Below, piece after piece: positions 1 to 9,372 of a stretch of 44,206 nt of DNA (positions within the stretch are counted from its first letter, which is position 1; each line of letters begins with the position of its first letter). Position numbers and translations under genes: made by a program. The DNA is from Mariniblastus sp. (GTDB lineage: Bacteria > Planctomycetota > Planctomycetia > Pirellulales > Pirellulaceae), in assembly GCA_023300235.1 (NCBI GenBank), contig JALZWN010000222.1, forward strand, positions 1-44,206. The letters are read 5' to 3'. The notes below the pieces were generated by a model. The model was not told the DNA's origin and did not search any database. It saw nothing but the letters and a program-made list of their open reading frames with translations.

Positions 1-62
1 GCGTTCTTTCAGAGCGTTCTTTCAGAGCGTTCTTTCAGAGCGTTCTTTCAGAGCGTTCTTTC
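1..62. repeat. 13-bp tandem repeat array
   Basis: The window opens inside a perfect tandem array of the 13-bp unit GCGTTCTTTCAGA: four complete copies (1-52) followed by a 10-bp partial copy. Degenerate continuations (GAGTTCTTCCGAGGAGAG, GCGTTCTTTCAAAGG) run to about 110. The array probably extends beyond the left edge, so the real copy number is unknown. It codes for nothing evident. Confidence 0.9.
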
Positions 63-286
63 GAGGAGAGGAGTTCTTCCGAGGAGAGGCGTTCTTTCAA
101 AGGCCTTCTCTACTTCAAACGCGACAATTCGTTCAAAAACTTCGCCCCGCTAAAGTAACCGTGCCAACCATAAATTAACAGTGCAATGATCTTAGAAATA
201 AAATAGGCTTTAGGCATCCGAGCCGGCTTACCTTGACTGACATTCGCCAAAAACCCGGCTTACATTTTTGCCGTGACCTCGCGTTA
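63..286. other. non-coding spacer
   Basis: Apart from decayed copies of the 13-bp unit up to about 110, no gene, RNA or convincing promoter was seen here. Together with the repeat element that follows, it forms the upstream region of the formate dehydrogenase operon. Confidence 0.5.
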
Positions 287-414
287 GGGCCTGTTGATTT
301 AGTCAACAAATCCGTCTGCTAGAATGAATTCCAGACTGCCTGCACGCATGACAGGCTGGAAGCCCATCACCACATTGTTTAGGCTTCGCCAAAAACTATT
401 AAATCAACAAGCCC
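287..414 (-). mobile_element. MITE-like element, copy 1
   Basis: A 128-bp non-coding element bounded by 15-bp terminal inverted repeats with one mismatch: GGGCCTGTTGATTTA at 287-301, against the complement of TAAATCAACAAGCCC at 400-414. The sequence GTTA occurs immediately outside both ends (283-286 and 415-418), consistent with a 4-bp target duplication, though this is not proven. A closely matching copy lies in opposite orientation at 30820-30973, and a diverged one at about 44045-44160. There is no transposase, so any mobility would need help in trans. It sits about 60 bp upstream of fdhB and may carry or disrupt that gene's promoter. Confidence 0.65.
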
Positions 415-477
415 GTTAGTGACGGACGGCTCAAATCGACAGCCGCCGACGCTTTTTTCAACCCCCTGGACCCACTC

Positions 478-2034
478 ATGCACAAGCCATCGGCGAAACG
501 CGAATCCGTGATCGAGATGCTCGAACACGGCGGCTTGACCGAACAGAACGTTCGCAACATCTCGCAGCAAACCGGCGTACCCGAAGCCGACATCTGGGGA
601 GCCGGTTCGTTCTACCACCTAATCGACGACCAACAGGACCTCGCCGCCGGCCCGCAGGTTCGCGTTTGCAACGGGCTGACTTGTCGCCTGCGAGGGGCCG
701 ACGCGCTGGCCGATCGCCTGACTGCCGCAGGTCGCTCCGTCACTCGGATTAGTTGCCTCGGCCAATGCGATTTGGCACCGGCTCTACTAAACGAGCAAAC
801 CGAACTCGAAACCTTTGCCGCGACCCAAACCGCCGTCACCCCCGACAACCCTGCCCTGCCCTTGAACTTGGGCGGCGAAGTCGATGGCTCGTATCGGAAT
901 CTCGCCAAAGCAAAACAGATGTCCGCCGAACAAATCATCCAGCAGCTGGAGGCCGCGGGCTTGCAAGGCCGCGGCGGCGCGGGGTTCCCGGCGCACTTTA
1001 AGTGGACTTCCGTTTGCCAGCAAATCAAAACCGAACGCTACGTGATCTGCAACGCCGATGAAGCCGAACCGGGCACGTTCAAAGACCGCGAGACGATGTT
1101 GCGGCAACCACACAAAATGTTTGAAGGGCTCGCCATCGCCGCTCATGCGATCCAAGCCAGCAGCATCTACATCTATATTCGCGGCGAGTACGTTAACGAA
1201 TACCGGGTTATCGCCGAGGCACTCGAACAAGCCCAGCCTCACCTATCCGATTTTGACATCAAGATCGTTCGCGGACATGGGGCTTACATCTGCGGCGAGG
1301 AAACGGCGTTGCTGGAATCGCTCGAAGGCAAACGTGGCATGCCGCGGCTGAAACCGCCCTACCCTACCGAGTCCGGTTTTCGCGGCAAACCGTCTTTGAT
1401 CCACAACGTCGAAACCATCGCTTGCGTGCCTGCGATCATCGAACACGGCGGCGAGTGGTTCAAAAACCTCGGCCGCACCGAACCCGGCACCAAGTTGTAT
1501 TGCATCTCGGGGCACGTCAATGCTCCGGGCGTTTACGAATTGCCGCTGGGCGTTTCTTTGAACGAACTGGTTGAAGCGGCGGGCGGCTACGAAGGCACGC
1601 CGATCGGGTTTTCTCCCGGCGGGGCCAGTTCTGGATTTTTGCCGATCAGCATGAACGATCTGCCTTTGGATTACAAGAACCTATCCGAAGCCGGTTCGAT
1701 GATGGGCAGTGCTGGCGTGGTCGTGTTGAACGACACCGTCGACATGGCGAAAGCGGCCGCGTGGCAGTCTGAGTTTTTTGCGATCGAAAGCTGCGGACAA
1801 TGTGCCCCCTGTCGCATCGGCACTCAGTACATTCACCGACAAGTCGACAAGTTCGTGCAGCTTGGCGACGCATCCGCTTTGGACATGACCGCCGACGTTG
1901 GTTGGGAGATGGAAGAAGGTTCCATCTGCGGGTTAGGCATGGTCGCGGCCAAACCGCTCGAGTCCGCGATGAAGCACTTTCCAGACGCGTTTGAAGATCG
2001 CACCAAAACAAATAAAACAACGGGCCAAAACTAG
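478..2034 (+). CDS. fdhB: NAD(P)-linked formate dehydrogenase beta subunit (NuoE/NuoF fusion)
   Basis: This is the diaphorase subunit that passes electrons between the FdhA iron-sulfur chain and NAD(P)+ through FMN; it is expected to be cytoplasmic. The 518-residue protein fuses two complex I-like modules. The NuoE-like thioredoxin-fold part has 2Fe-2S ligands C64, C69, C93 and C97. The NuoF-like part has the glycine-rich FMN/NADH motif GLQGRGGAGF (161-170), CNADEAEPGTFKDRE, and GAYICGEETALLESLEGKRG. An SLBB segment follows, then the 4Fe-4S ligands C439, C442, C445 and C484. All expected ligands are present. The next gene, fdhA, begins 7 nt after the stop, so the two form an operon. The layout resembles FdhB of acetogens and FdsB of aerobic bacteria, and NuoF of a partial complex I is a weaker alternative. 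The ATG at 478 has a weak GGA upstream. Confidence 0.9.
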   Translation: MHKPSAKRESVIEMLEHGGLTEQNVRNISQQTGVPEADIWGAGSFYHLIDDQQDLAAGPQVRVCNGLTCRLRGADALADRLTAAGRSVTRISCLGQCDLAPALLNEQTELETFAATQTAVTPDNPALPLNLGGEVDGSYRNLAKAKQMSAEQIIQQLEAAGLQGRGGAGFPAHFKWTSVCQQIKTERYVICNADEAEPGTFKDRETMLRQPHKMFEGLAIAAHAIQASSIYIYIRGEYVNEYRVIAEALEQAQPHLSDFDIKIVRGHGAYICGEETALLESLEGKRGMPRLKPPYPTESGFRGKPSLIHNVETIACVPAIIEHGGEWFKNLGRTEPGTKLYCISGHVNAPGVYELPLGVSLNELVEAAGGYEGTPIGFSPGGASSGFLPISMNDLPLDYKNLSEAGSMMGSAGVVVLNDTVDMAKAAAWQSEFFAIESCGQCAPCRIGTQYIHRQVDKFVQLGDASALDMTADVGWEMEEGSICGLGMVAAKPLESAMKHFPDAFEDRTKTNKTTGQN

Positions 2035-2041
2035 GTTACTC

Positions 2042-4792
2042 ATGAATCGCCCCCATCAAAACAAAAAAGCAACCCAAACGTTCTCCGTCGAAATCAACGG
2101 CACTAAGTGCTCGGCCGAAACCGGCGAGACCGTGTTCAACGTGGCGAAACGAAACGGGATCGACATTCCGGTTCTATGCCACGACGATCGACTGGCTCCA
2201 GCGGGCGCGTGTCGCGTTTGCTTGGTCGAAGTCGAAGGCCAACGTCGTTTGCAACCCGGCTGCGCGTGGGTGGTGACGCCCGACATGCAGGTCACAACCG
2301 AATCGGACCGCATCGAAAAACACCGGACCGTTCTGTACAACCTGTACATGGCCGACCACGAATTGGACGCCGCAGGCCTTCCGGTCGAAACCGAAAACAA
2401 CAACCAGCTTCGCGAGCTCTGCAAAACCGTCAAGCCAATGAAGCTCGCCCCGGTCAACGCCCCGCGGGACGCTCGACCGGCCGACAACAATCCTTACATC
2501 GAATTCAAACCCGACCTGTGCATCCTGTGTGCTCGTTGCACTCGCTACTGCGATGAAGTCGAAGGGGTCAACGCGATCACGCTGGCCAACCGTGGAGCCG
2601 AGACCACGATCGCGACGGCGGGACAGCGGAGCCTGATCGATACCAGCTGCGAACTGTGCGGCGGGTGCATCGACACTTGCCCGACAGGGGCACTCGTTGA
2701 AAAGAAGAGCCCACAAAACCTAGTCCAACTGGACGTCGCGACCACGCGGACGACTTGCAACTTTTGTGGCGTTGGTTGTCAGATGGATTTGCACACGCAC
2801 AACGATCGATTGGTCAAAATCACTAGCCCCGAACCCGGCCAGACGCTCAACGACGGAAACCTGTGCGTGAAAGGACGATTCGCGTTTGACTTTGTTCATC
2901 ACGAAGACCGAATCACCGAGCCCTTGATTCGCGGCGCCGATGGTCAACTCCATCCTGCCAGCTGGGACGAAGCGATCGCAGTTGCGGCGAAGGGGTTGTT
3001 GAAGGTCAAAGAAAAACACGGATCCGATTCGCTTGGTTTTATTTCCTCGTCACGTTGCACCGGCGAAGAAAACTACTTGATGCAAAAAGTGTCTCGAGCG
3101 GCCTTTGGGACGAACAACATTCACCAGTGTGCCGCCACCTGACATGCTCCTACTGTCGCCGGTCTGGTGACAATGTTTGGTGCTGGGGCGATGACCAACG
3201 CGATCGACGAGATCCGTGATTCGGAAATGATGTTCATCATCGGATCCAACACCACCGAGGCTCATCCGATCATCGCGATGGAGATGAAACGCGCCCGGCA
3301 ACGCGGGGCAAAGCTGGTCGTCGCTGACCCGCGAGAGATCTGGCTGGCCGAGATGGCGGATTTGCATTTGCAGCTCAAGCCAGGCACCGACGTTTGGCTG
3401 CTGTCCGCGATGGCTCATGTGATCATCAACGAAGGTTTGCACGATCAAGCGTTCATCCAGGCTCACACCGAAAACTTCCCAGCCGTCGTCGACAAAGTCC
3501 AAGCGTACTCGCCCGAAGAAGCCGAACAAATCACCGGCGTGCCGGCCGAAGACATCCGCACCGCCGCTCGCTGGTACGCCACGACTCGGCATGCCGGAAT
3601 CTATTACACGCTGGGCATTACCGAGCATACTCACGGGACGGACAACGTTTATTGTTTGGCGAATTTGGTTCTGATGACCGGTCACCTTGGCGTTCGTTCG
3701 GCGGGGATGAACCCGCTACGCGGACAGAATAATGTTCAAGGAGCGAATGACGCCGGGGCCACTCCGATTTATTTCCCTGGCTACCAAAAGGTGACGGACG
3801 ATTCGGTTCGCGAAAAATTCGAAGCCGCTTGGGACGTCCAGCTATCACCCGATGACGGGTTGAATTTGAATGTGATGATGAAAGAGATGGAACACGGCGG
3901 AATCAAGGGCCTGTACATCATGGGCGAAGACATCGTGATCTCTGAACCGAACGTGTCCAAAGTCGAACGTGGTTTGAATCAATGCGATTTTATCGTTTGC
4001 CAAGAGATCTTTCACAACGAGACGACTCGGTTTGCGAATGTGGTCCTGCCGGGTGCTTGCTTTGCAGAAAAGGACGGCGTGTTTACCAATAGCGACCGCC
4101 GCGTCCAACGGGTTCGCAAAGCGGTCGATCCACCGGGGGAAGCCAGACCGGACTGGTTGATTTTGTGCCAGATGGCTCGAGCGGCCGGCTACGCGATGCC
4201 GGAGTATCCTTCGCCGAAAGAGGTGTTTGACGAGTACGCTTCGTTGACGCCGAAAATCGCTGGAATTTCTTACGAGCGTTTACAGCAGAATCCATCGGGC
4301 CTGCAATGGCCTTGCCCGACCGCGGATCACCCCGGCACTCCGTCGTTGCATTTGGACGGTCCGATGATCGGTCGCGCTCCGTTTCAAGCGGTTGATTATC
4401 GGCCGAGTGCGGAACTGCCCGACGATGAGTTCCCGTTGGTGTTGTCGACGGGCCGGACGCTGTACCACTACAACAGCGCGTCACAGACTCGTCGCGATCC
4501 CGGGCCGGTTGCGAAGCAGCGAGAGAACTTTTTGGAGATGCACCGTTACAACGCGAAGCAGTTGGGCGTGAAGCACGGCGAGAAAGTTAAGGTGCTGTCG
4601 CGACGAGGAGCGGTTGAGGCCGAGGTTTGGGTGTCGCCGCGAGTGAGAGTGGGTTGCGTTTGGATGCCGATGCACTTTGCAGAATCACGAGCGAATTTAT
4701 TGACCAATGATGCGGGAGACGCAGTAACAGGAACGGGAGAATATAAAGTCTGTGCGGTGCGAGTTGAAAAGCTGGGCTGCGACCGGGGTTGA
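2042..4792 (+). CDS. fdhA: Formate dehydrogenase alpha subunit, predicted selenoprotein (Sec367 at TGA 3140-3142)
   Basis: Molybdenum/tungsten bis-MGD enzyme oxidising formate to CO2, or the reverse; predicted 916 residues. Order: plant-type 2Fe-2S domain (C46, C57, C60, C74); NuoG-like His-Cys region; two 4Fe-4S motifs (C160/163/166/170 and C203/206/209/213); MopB 4Fe-4S (C239, C242, C246 and a Cys in NLCVKGR); the catalytic molybdopterin domain; and a C-terminal dinucleotide-binding domain. The frame holds an in-frame TGA at 3140-3142 (codon 367). It falls in NNIHQCAAT-[TGA]-HAPTVAGL, which matches the family motif where Cys or Sec ligates the metal. Reading continues in the same frame to TGA 4790-4792 with all downstream family motifs intact, and a SECIS-like hairpin follows the TGA. 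I therefore read one selenoprotein, not two ORFs or a pseudogene. The start is ATG 2042, 7 nt after fdhB; an in-frame ATG at 1991 would overlap fdhB. The cell would need selA, selB, selC and selD, which are not in this window. Confidence 0.9.
3140..3171 (+). promoter_or_regulatory. Bacterial SECIS element with UGA (Sec) codon
   Basis: TGA at 3140-3142 is followed 12 nt later by a hairpin. The 5' arm GTCGCC (3155-3160) pairs along all 6 bp (one G-U) with GGTGAC (3166-3171), around the loop GGTCT (3161-3165). From memory, the E. coli fdhF SECIS has a GGUC apical loop beginning 18 nt after UGA; here GGTC also begins exactly 18 nt after the TGA. SelB is known to contact this loop. The bulged U of the E. 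coli upper stem is not obvious here. The hairpin lies within coding sequence, as bacterial SECIS elements do. Confidence 0.85.
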
Positions 4793-5092
4793 ATTTCAAG
4801 TCTTAAAAGCCTTGGCCAAAATAGTTGACACCGAGCATAACCTCGCCCCACCCATCAACAAATCTGCCTGATCGCTCACCATATCGCGTTTCCTTGAATC
4901 CTCCAGCACAATTCCCGATCCCCATCGGCCTGTTAATTACCGCCGAATCGGTTAAGCTTTACCGAGAACAGGCGACGCATAAATGGGCCCCGACGCGGAT
5001 CATTTGATTTTTATCGCGCCCCGGCGAACCATTTCGCTGACGTGACAAACTCGCTGATAGCCTGATTTGAAAACGATACGGTGGAGAACTTA
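4793..5092. other. intergenic region between fdhA and the moxR operon
   Basis: A 300-bp spacer. It has no convincing terminator hairpin and no credible gene; a 60-codon open frame at 4825-5007 has no recognisable features. It presumably holds the moxR operon promoter. The Shine-Dalgarno GGAG at 5083-5086 lies 6 nt before the moxR ATG. Confidence 0.5.
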
Positions 5093-6139
5093 ATGGCGGA
5101 CAACGCGGTAGGTCGCGAGGCGATCGATTTATTAACCAAAGCTCGCAAAGAAATCGGCGAAGAATTGGCCCAGGTCATTGTCGGTCAAACCGACGTTGTC
5201 GAACAAGTTTTGATCTCAATGTTCAGCCAAGGCCACTGCTTGCTCGAGGGAGTGCCCGGATTGGCAAAGACCTTGATGATCAGCACGCTCGCCGAAACGT
5301 TGAGCCTCTCGTTTTCTCGAATCCAGTTCACGCCTGACTTGATGCCGGCCGACATCACCGGCACCGACATTTTGGAAGAAAACAAAACGTCAGGAGCGCG
5401 TGAGCGACGCTTCATGGAAGGACCGATTTTCGCCAACATCGTGCTGGCCGACGAAATCAACCGGACACCGCCCAAAACCCAAGCCTCGCTGCTAGAAGCG
5501 ATGCAAGAACGCACCGTCACGGTCGGCCGAGTCCGACACAAGCTGCCGGATCCGTTCTTTGTGTTGGCAACGCAAAACCCAATCGAACAAGAGGGAACCT
5601 ACCCGCTGCCCGAAGCTCAGCAAGACCGTTTCATGTTCAAAGTTTTCGTCGACTACCCAAGCTTCGACGACGAGCTTGAAGTTGCTCGCCGGACGACCAA
5701 ACGCACAAACCATAACGTCAAACCGGTGCTCTCTGGCGAAGAAATTTTGAAACTCCAATCGACCATCCGTGACGTACCCGTCTCCGATCATGTACTGCGT
5801 TACGCATTGACACTCGTCCGCCAGACCCGAATCACTTCCGATGGTGCGCCTGATTTTATTAAAGACCAAATCGGCTGGGGAGCCGGCCCACGTGCAGTGC
5901 AGAATTTGATTTTGGGCGGCAAAACCCGAGCACTACTGTACGGCAGAACCCATGTCTCCACCGAAGACATCGACGCGCTGGCAAAACCTGTTTTGCGGCA
6001 TCGCATCGCCGTTAACTTTGCCGCTCAATCTGATGGCGTCACTTCCGACGACGTTATCGAACAGTTGATCGCCAACACTCCATCCAAAGAAGATGAATTG
6101 ACAAACGATGCCCGATTCCAAAAACTTTTTGCATCCTGA
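5093..6139 (+). CDS. MoxR-family AAA+ ATPase
   Basis: A cytoplasmic AAA+ ATPase of the MoxR family, thought to act as a chaperone-like factor that matures or activates partners containing VWA domains. Visible are Walker A GVPGLAKT (53-60), Walker B IVLADEIN (116-123), the family signature [13 protein letters not shown], the sensor-region sequence [22 protein letters not shown], and a C-terminal lid. The 348-residue length is normal for the family. I chose ATG 5093 over GTG 5081 because GGAG at 5083-5086 is ideally spaced for the ATG and would lie inside the longer reading. The 3' end overlaps the following DUF58 gene by 32 nt, so the two are probably translationally coupled. It is the first gene of a MoxR-DUF58-VWA operon. 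Confidence 0.92.
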   Translation: MADNAVGREAIDLLTKARKEIGEELAQVIVGQTDVVEQVLISMFSQGHCLLEGVPGLAKTLMISTLAETLSLSFSRIQFTPDLMPADITGTDILEENKTSGARERRFMEGPIFANIVLADEINRTPPKTQASLLEAMQERTVTVGRVRHKLPDPFFVLATQNPIEQEGTYPLPEAQQDRFMFKVFVDYPSFDDELEVARRTTKRTNHNVKPVLSGEEILKLQSTIRDVPVSDHVLRYALTLVRQTRITSDGAPDFIKDQIGWGAGPRAVQNLILGGKTRALLYGRTHVSTEDIDALAKPVLRHRIAVNFAAQSDGVTSDDVIEQLIANTPSKEDELTNDARFQKLFAS

Positions 6140-7007
6140 AGCGATCAAGCGAATCGATCGACTGGACTTGCGAGCCCAACACATCGTGGAAGGGTTCATG
6201 TCCGGCAGCCATCGCAGCCCGTACTTCGGGCAGTCGGTCGAGTTCTTGCAGCATCGCGAATACCAGCTTGGCGACGACCTCCGTCACGTCGATTGGCAAG
6301 TTTGGGCGCGGCAAGATCGGTTGTACATTAAGCAGTTCGAAGAAGAAACCAACATGCGAGTGCAAATGTTGGTCGACGTATCCAGCAGCATGCAGTACGG
6401 CAACGGACCGCTGAACAAATACGAATACGCCGCCACGATCGCGACTTCGCTGGCGTACTTGGTCTTGAAAAAACACGACGCCGTTGGCTGCGTGACCTTC
6501 GACGAAAAGATCCGTCAGAACCTGCCGACGCGTTCAAAACACACGCAATTGAACTCCATCATCGCTAGTCTAGAAAACAGCAAACCAGCCGACAAAACCA
6601 ATCTGAATGAGATCTTCACCGCCGCCGCCGAGATGTTTTCGCGAAAAGGCGTCGTGATCGTCGTCTCGGATTTATTCGGCGACACCGACGCCACGCTCAA
6701 AGGACTGCGAATGCTGCGGCAGCGCGGGCATGACGTTTTATTGTTCCATTTACTCGACGACGACGAATTAGATTTCCCGTTCACAGGTTCGATGCAGTTT
6801 GATGACTTGGAATCTAACATTCAATTGAACTGCAACCCAAAAGCATTACGCGACGGGTACCTCAAAGAAATCAATTCGTTTTTGGAAACAATCAAAATTG
6901 GCTGTGCAAGAGCGGCAATTGACTACGCTTTGGTTCGCACCAGTGACTCGATGGGCGCCGTATTGGCATCGTTTTTGAGTCGTCGCATCGCACGGAATCG
7001 GGGCTAA
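6108..7007 (+). CDS. DUF58 domain protein with VWA-like MIDAS
   Basis: A 299-residue DUF58 protein, the usual partner of MoxR ATPases. The family signature is clear: [34 protein letters not shown] is recognisable at about 35-68, followed by a VWA-type metal site DVSSS (90-94) and a C-terminal Rossmann-like half containing [11 protein letters not shown]. There are no membrane segments, so it is probably soluble. Its start overlaps moxR by 32 nt, and its stop lies 2 nt before the next gene's ATG. DUF58 proteins are presumed to act with MoxR and the membrane VWA protein in envelope or stress functions, but the specific substrate is unknown. Confidence 0.9.
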   Translation: MPDSKNFLHPEAIKRIDRLDLRAQHIVEGFMSGSHRSPYFGQSVEFLQHREYQLGDDLRHVDWQVWARQDRLYIKQFEEETNMRVQMLVDVSSSMQYGNGPLNKYEYAATIATSLAYLVLKKHDAVGCVTFDEKIRQNLPTRSKHTQLNSIIASLENSKPADKTNLNEIFTAAAEMFSRKGVVIVVSDLFGDTDATLKGLRMLRQRGHDVLLFHLLDDDELDFPFTGSMQFDDLESNIQLNCNPKALRDGYLKEINSFLETIKIGCARAAIDYALVRTSDSMGAVLASFLSRRIARNRG

Positions 7008-7009
7008 GC

Positions 7010-9304
7010 ATGTTTGAAAACATTTTCACGCCCAGCCCGCAATTATGGACCGGCTTGATCGCCGCCGGCGTTGCCTTGCCTATCTTGATCCACTTGATCA
7101 ACATGATGCGGCACAAAAAAGTCAAATGGGCCGCGATGGAGTTCTTGCTCAAGAGCCACCGAAAAAATCGCAGCTGGGTCTGGCTCAAACAACTCCTGCT
7201 GCTGCTCAGCCGAATCGCGATACTGCTGCTGGCGTTGTTTATGCTGGCTCAAGTCGGTTGCGAAAACGACCGCGTGGCTCGCTTGTTGGGCGGCAAAACG
7301 ACTCACCACTACGTCCTGCTGGACGACAGCTTTTCGATGGGACAGCAAGACTCAAAAGGCCGAGCGTTCGACCGAGCCGTTTCGATGCTCAGCTCCGTGG
7401 CCGCTCGAGCCAAAAACCGACAGAATCAACTGTTCACGTTGCTTCCCTATTCATCCACCAAGCCAGCCGGTGCTTCGGAACGATTGGCCGCAGACGCAAA
7501 CGACGAACCCTCTTCGGCCGTGCTAGAGTCACAACAAGTCGACACGAACTTTGACCGCACGCTCGAAAGCCTCAAAGGGCAATTGCTGCTGTCCGAAACG
7601 ACAGCCGATGCCAGGGCTTCGCTGGCCAAAGTAGCCGAGTTAATTCAAAACCGAAAAGACGAAAATGCGATCGTCTATTTGATTTCTGATTTTTGCGAGC
7701 GAGACTGGCAAGAACCCGAAGCGCTTAAAGCCTCGATTCTGAACATCGAACGAACCGGCGCCGCGGTGGAGCTAATTGACTGCTCGCAAGCCGACGGGAC
7801 CAACTTAGCCGTCACGCAGCTTACTGCCGTTGGCAACGTGCGGGCGGCCGAGACTCCGCTGATGATGGAGTTGACCATCAAAAACTTTTCGCCGACGACC
7901 GCGAAGAAAATCCAAGTTCAAGTCGAGTCCCGGGAGTATCCGCGAGTGGAACAAGGCAGTCGAGCTGAAGATCTGGCACCGGAAGTGGTTCGCTTGCCGA
8001 CCGTGTTCATCGAGTCAATCGAGCCCGGCGATTCGGTTCAACAATCGTTTCCTGTTTTCTTTAATTCTGTCGGGCAGCATACCGTTGTCGCGAAAGTTGA
8101 AAACGACTCTTTGGCAGTCGACAACCAACGAACCTGTGTCGTATCGATCCAAAAGTCGTCGGAGGTTTTGTTGGTCGAGGCTGCTCCTGCTGAAACGAGC
8201 GAGATTTTTTCAATCGTGATGAATCCCGGCGGTAGTACGGGCATCGCAACCGAAACCGTTGACGAAGCTTTCTTGCGTGACTGTACGATCGAGCAGCTAA
8301 GTAAATACGATACGGTGTTTTTATTCGACGTCGGCAGCATTTCCGAAACGGGCATCAAGACGCTGGAGCAATACGTCGCCGACGGCGGCGGTGTGGTGTT
8401 TTTCATGGGGCCGAAAACTAATCTTGGGTTCTTCACTCAAGATCTGTATCGCCGCGGCGATGGTGTGTTTCCGATTCCGATCGAACGCATCTACGAAGTC
8501 CCTGAACGACTCGACGGCGAAGCCGCGGATATCCAAGCGATTCAGCATCCAGTGTTCGCACCCGCCAATTCCGTCAAGAACTCACTGCTGGATTTAGTTC
8601 AGATCAGCCAAGTCGTTGCTCCGCCGCTTGAGTGGAGTGGACGTGGCGGCGATTCGACGGTGGAGGTTTTGGCGACGCTGCGAGGAGCGAAACAACACCC
8701 GTTGGTGGTCGTTAAAAAGTTTGGTGCTGGCCATTGCGTTGCTGTGACAACAACCGCTGGCCCCCAGTGGAATAACTGGATGCGAAACGCGACTTACCTG
8801 CCAATCATGTTGTTGATGCAAGACTTTGTTGCTTCAGGCCGTTTTTCGAGCCTTGATCAACTGGTGGATCAACCGATCGTAGAAAGCTACCCAAAGAACG
8901 AGTTCCGCCAAGAAGCGACGATGGTCGTGGGCGAACCCGACGAGCGGATGCAGGTGCCGTTTGGCTTGGAAACGGGAGCAAAGGGCGAGCAACTGCTTGC
9001 GAATTTGAACACCGACAAGTCAACCGTTTATGAGATTTGGGGGCAACGAGTCGATGGCCAGATCGACGTTCGCCGAACCGCGATCAATGTCGATACGGCC
9101 GAGAGCGATTTGACTCAGGCGGACCGCAAGGTACTGGTTAATCGTTTATCGGCCACGCAAGCGAAATTGGTTGACTGGGACAAATTTAACCCAGAGCCAA
9201 AAATCAAACCTGCTTCGATGCTGAACCGCTTGTTGTTTTGCTTTTTGGTTTTAGTGCTCGTTGGCGAACAGCTGCTGGCGTACGCCACGAACTACCATCG
9301 CTAG
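7010..9304 (+). CDS. BatA-like membrane protein with VWA and GATase-like domains
   Basis: A 764-residue membrane protein. The N-terminus has two hydrophobic helices (about 13-32 and 60-81) flanking a basic HKKVKWAAMEFLLKS segment, which matches the double-transmembrane N-terminal domain of aerotolerance (Bat) and related proteins. A VWA domain follows with the MIDAS-type motif D105-x-S107-x-S109. The middle holds a CARDB/Ig-like stretch, then a Rossmann segment resembling class-I glutamine amidotransferases (KYDTVFLFDVGSI, YVADGGGVVFFMG). A final hydrophobic helix lies near the C-terminus (LLFCFLVLVLVGEQLLAY). It starts 2 nt after the DUF58 gene, so the three genes form one operon. The large middle region probably faces the periplasm. 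The function is inferred from the family: an envelope-associated partner of MoxR. Confidence 0.85.
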   Translation: MFENIFTPSPQLWTGLIAAGVALPILIHLINMMRHKKVKWAAMEFLLKSHRKNRSWVWLKQLLLLLSRIAILLLALFMLAQVGCENDRVARLLGGKTTHHYVLLDDSFSMGQQDSKGRAFDRAVSMLSSVAARAKNRQNQLFTLLPYSSTKPAGASERLAADANDEPSSAVLESQQVDTNFDRTLESLKGQLLLSETTADARASLAKVAELIQNRKDENAIVYLISDFCERDWQEPEALKASILNIERTGAAVELIDCSQADGTNLAVTQLTAVGNVRAAETPLMMELTIKNFSPTTAKKIQVQVESREYPRVEQGSRAEDLAPEVVRLPTVFIESIEPGDSVQQSFPVFFNSVGQHTVVAKVENDSLAVDNQRTCVVSIQKSSEVLLVEAAPAETSEIFSIVMNPGGSTGIATETVDEAFLRDCTIEQLSKYDTVFLFDVGSISETGIKTLEQYVADGGGVVFFMGPKTNLGFFTQDLYRRGDGVFPIPIERIYEVPERLDGEAADIQAIQHPVFAPANSVKNSLLDLVQISQVVAPPLEWSGRGGDSTVEVLATLRGAKQHPLVVVKKFGAGHCVAVTTTAGPQWNNWMRNATYLPIMLLMQDFVASGRFSSLDQLVDQPIVESYPKNEFRQEATMVVGEPDERMQVPFGLETGAKGEQLLANLNTDKSTVYEIWGQRVDGQIDVRRTAINVDTAESDLTQADRKVLVNRLSATQAKLVDWDKFNPEPKIKPASMLNRLLFCFLVLVLVGEQLLAYATNYHR

Positions 9305-9372
9305 GGTGTGGCATCGCAGCACCGGTTGGGACGTTTTTCCTTGCGAAATATTTGAAGCGATCTTTCAAAATG

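Noticed and set aside
1-62. CRISPR array
   Set aside because: The period is 13 bp with no spacers.
3140-3142. TGA read as a true stop, making fdhA a pseudogene or two separate genes
   Set aside because: The frame is kept with no indel, the TGA is precisely at the catalytic Cys/Sec codon, both sides retain all family motifs, and a SECIS-like hairpin follows at canonical spacing.
4825-5007. 60-codon open frame between fdhA and moxR
   Set aside because: No ribosome binding site, no recognisable motif, and a Pro/Ser-rich composition typical of non-coding DNA.
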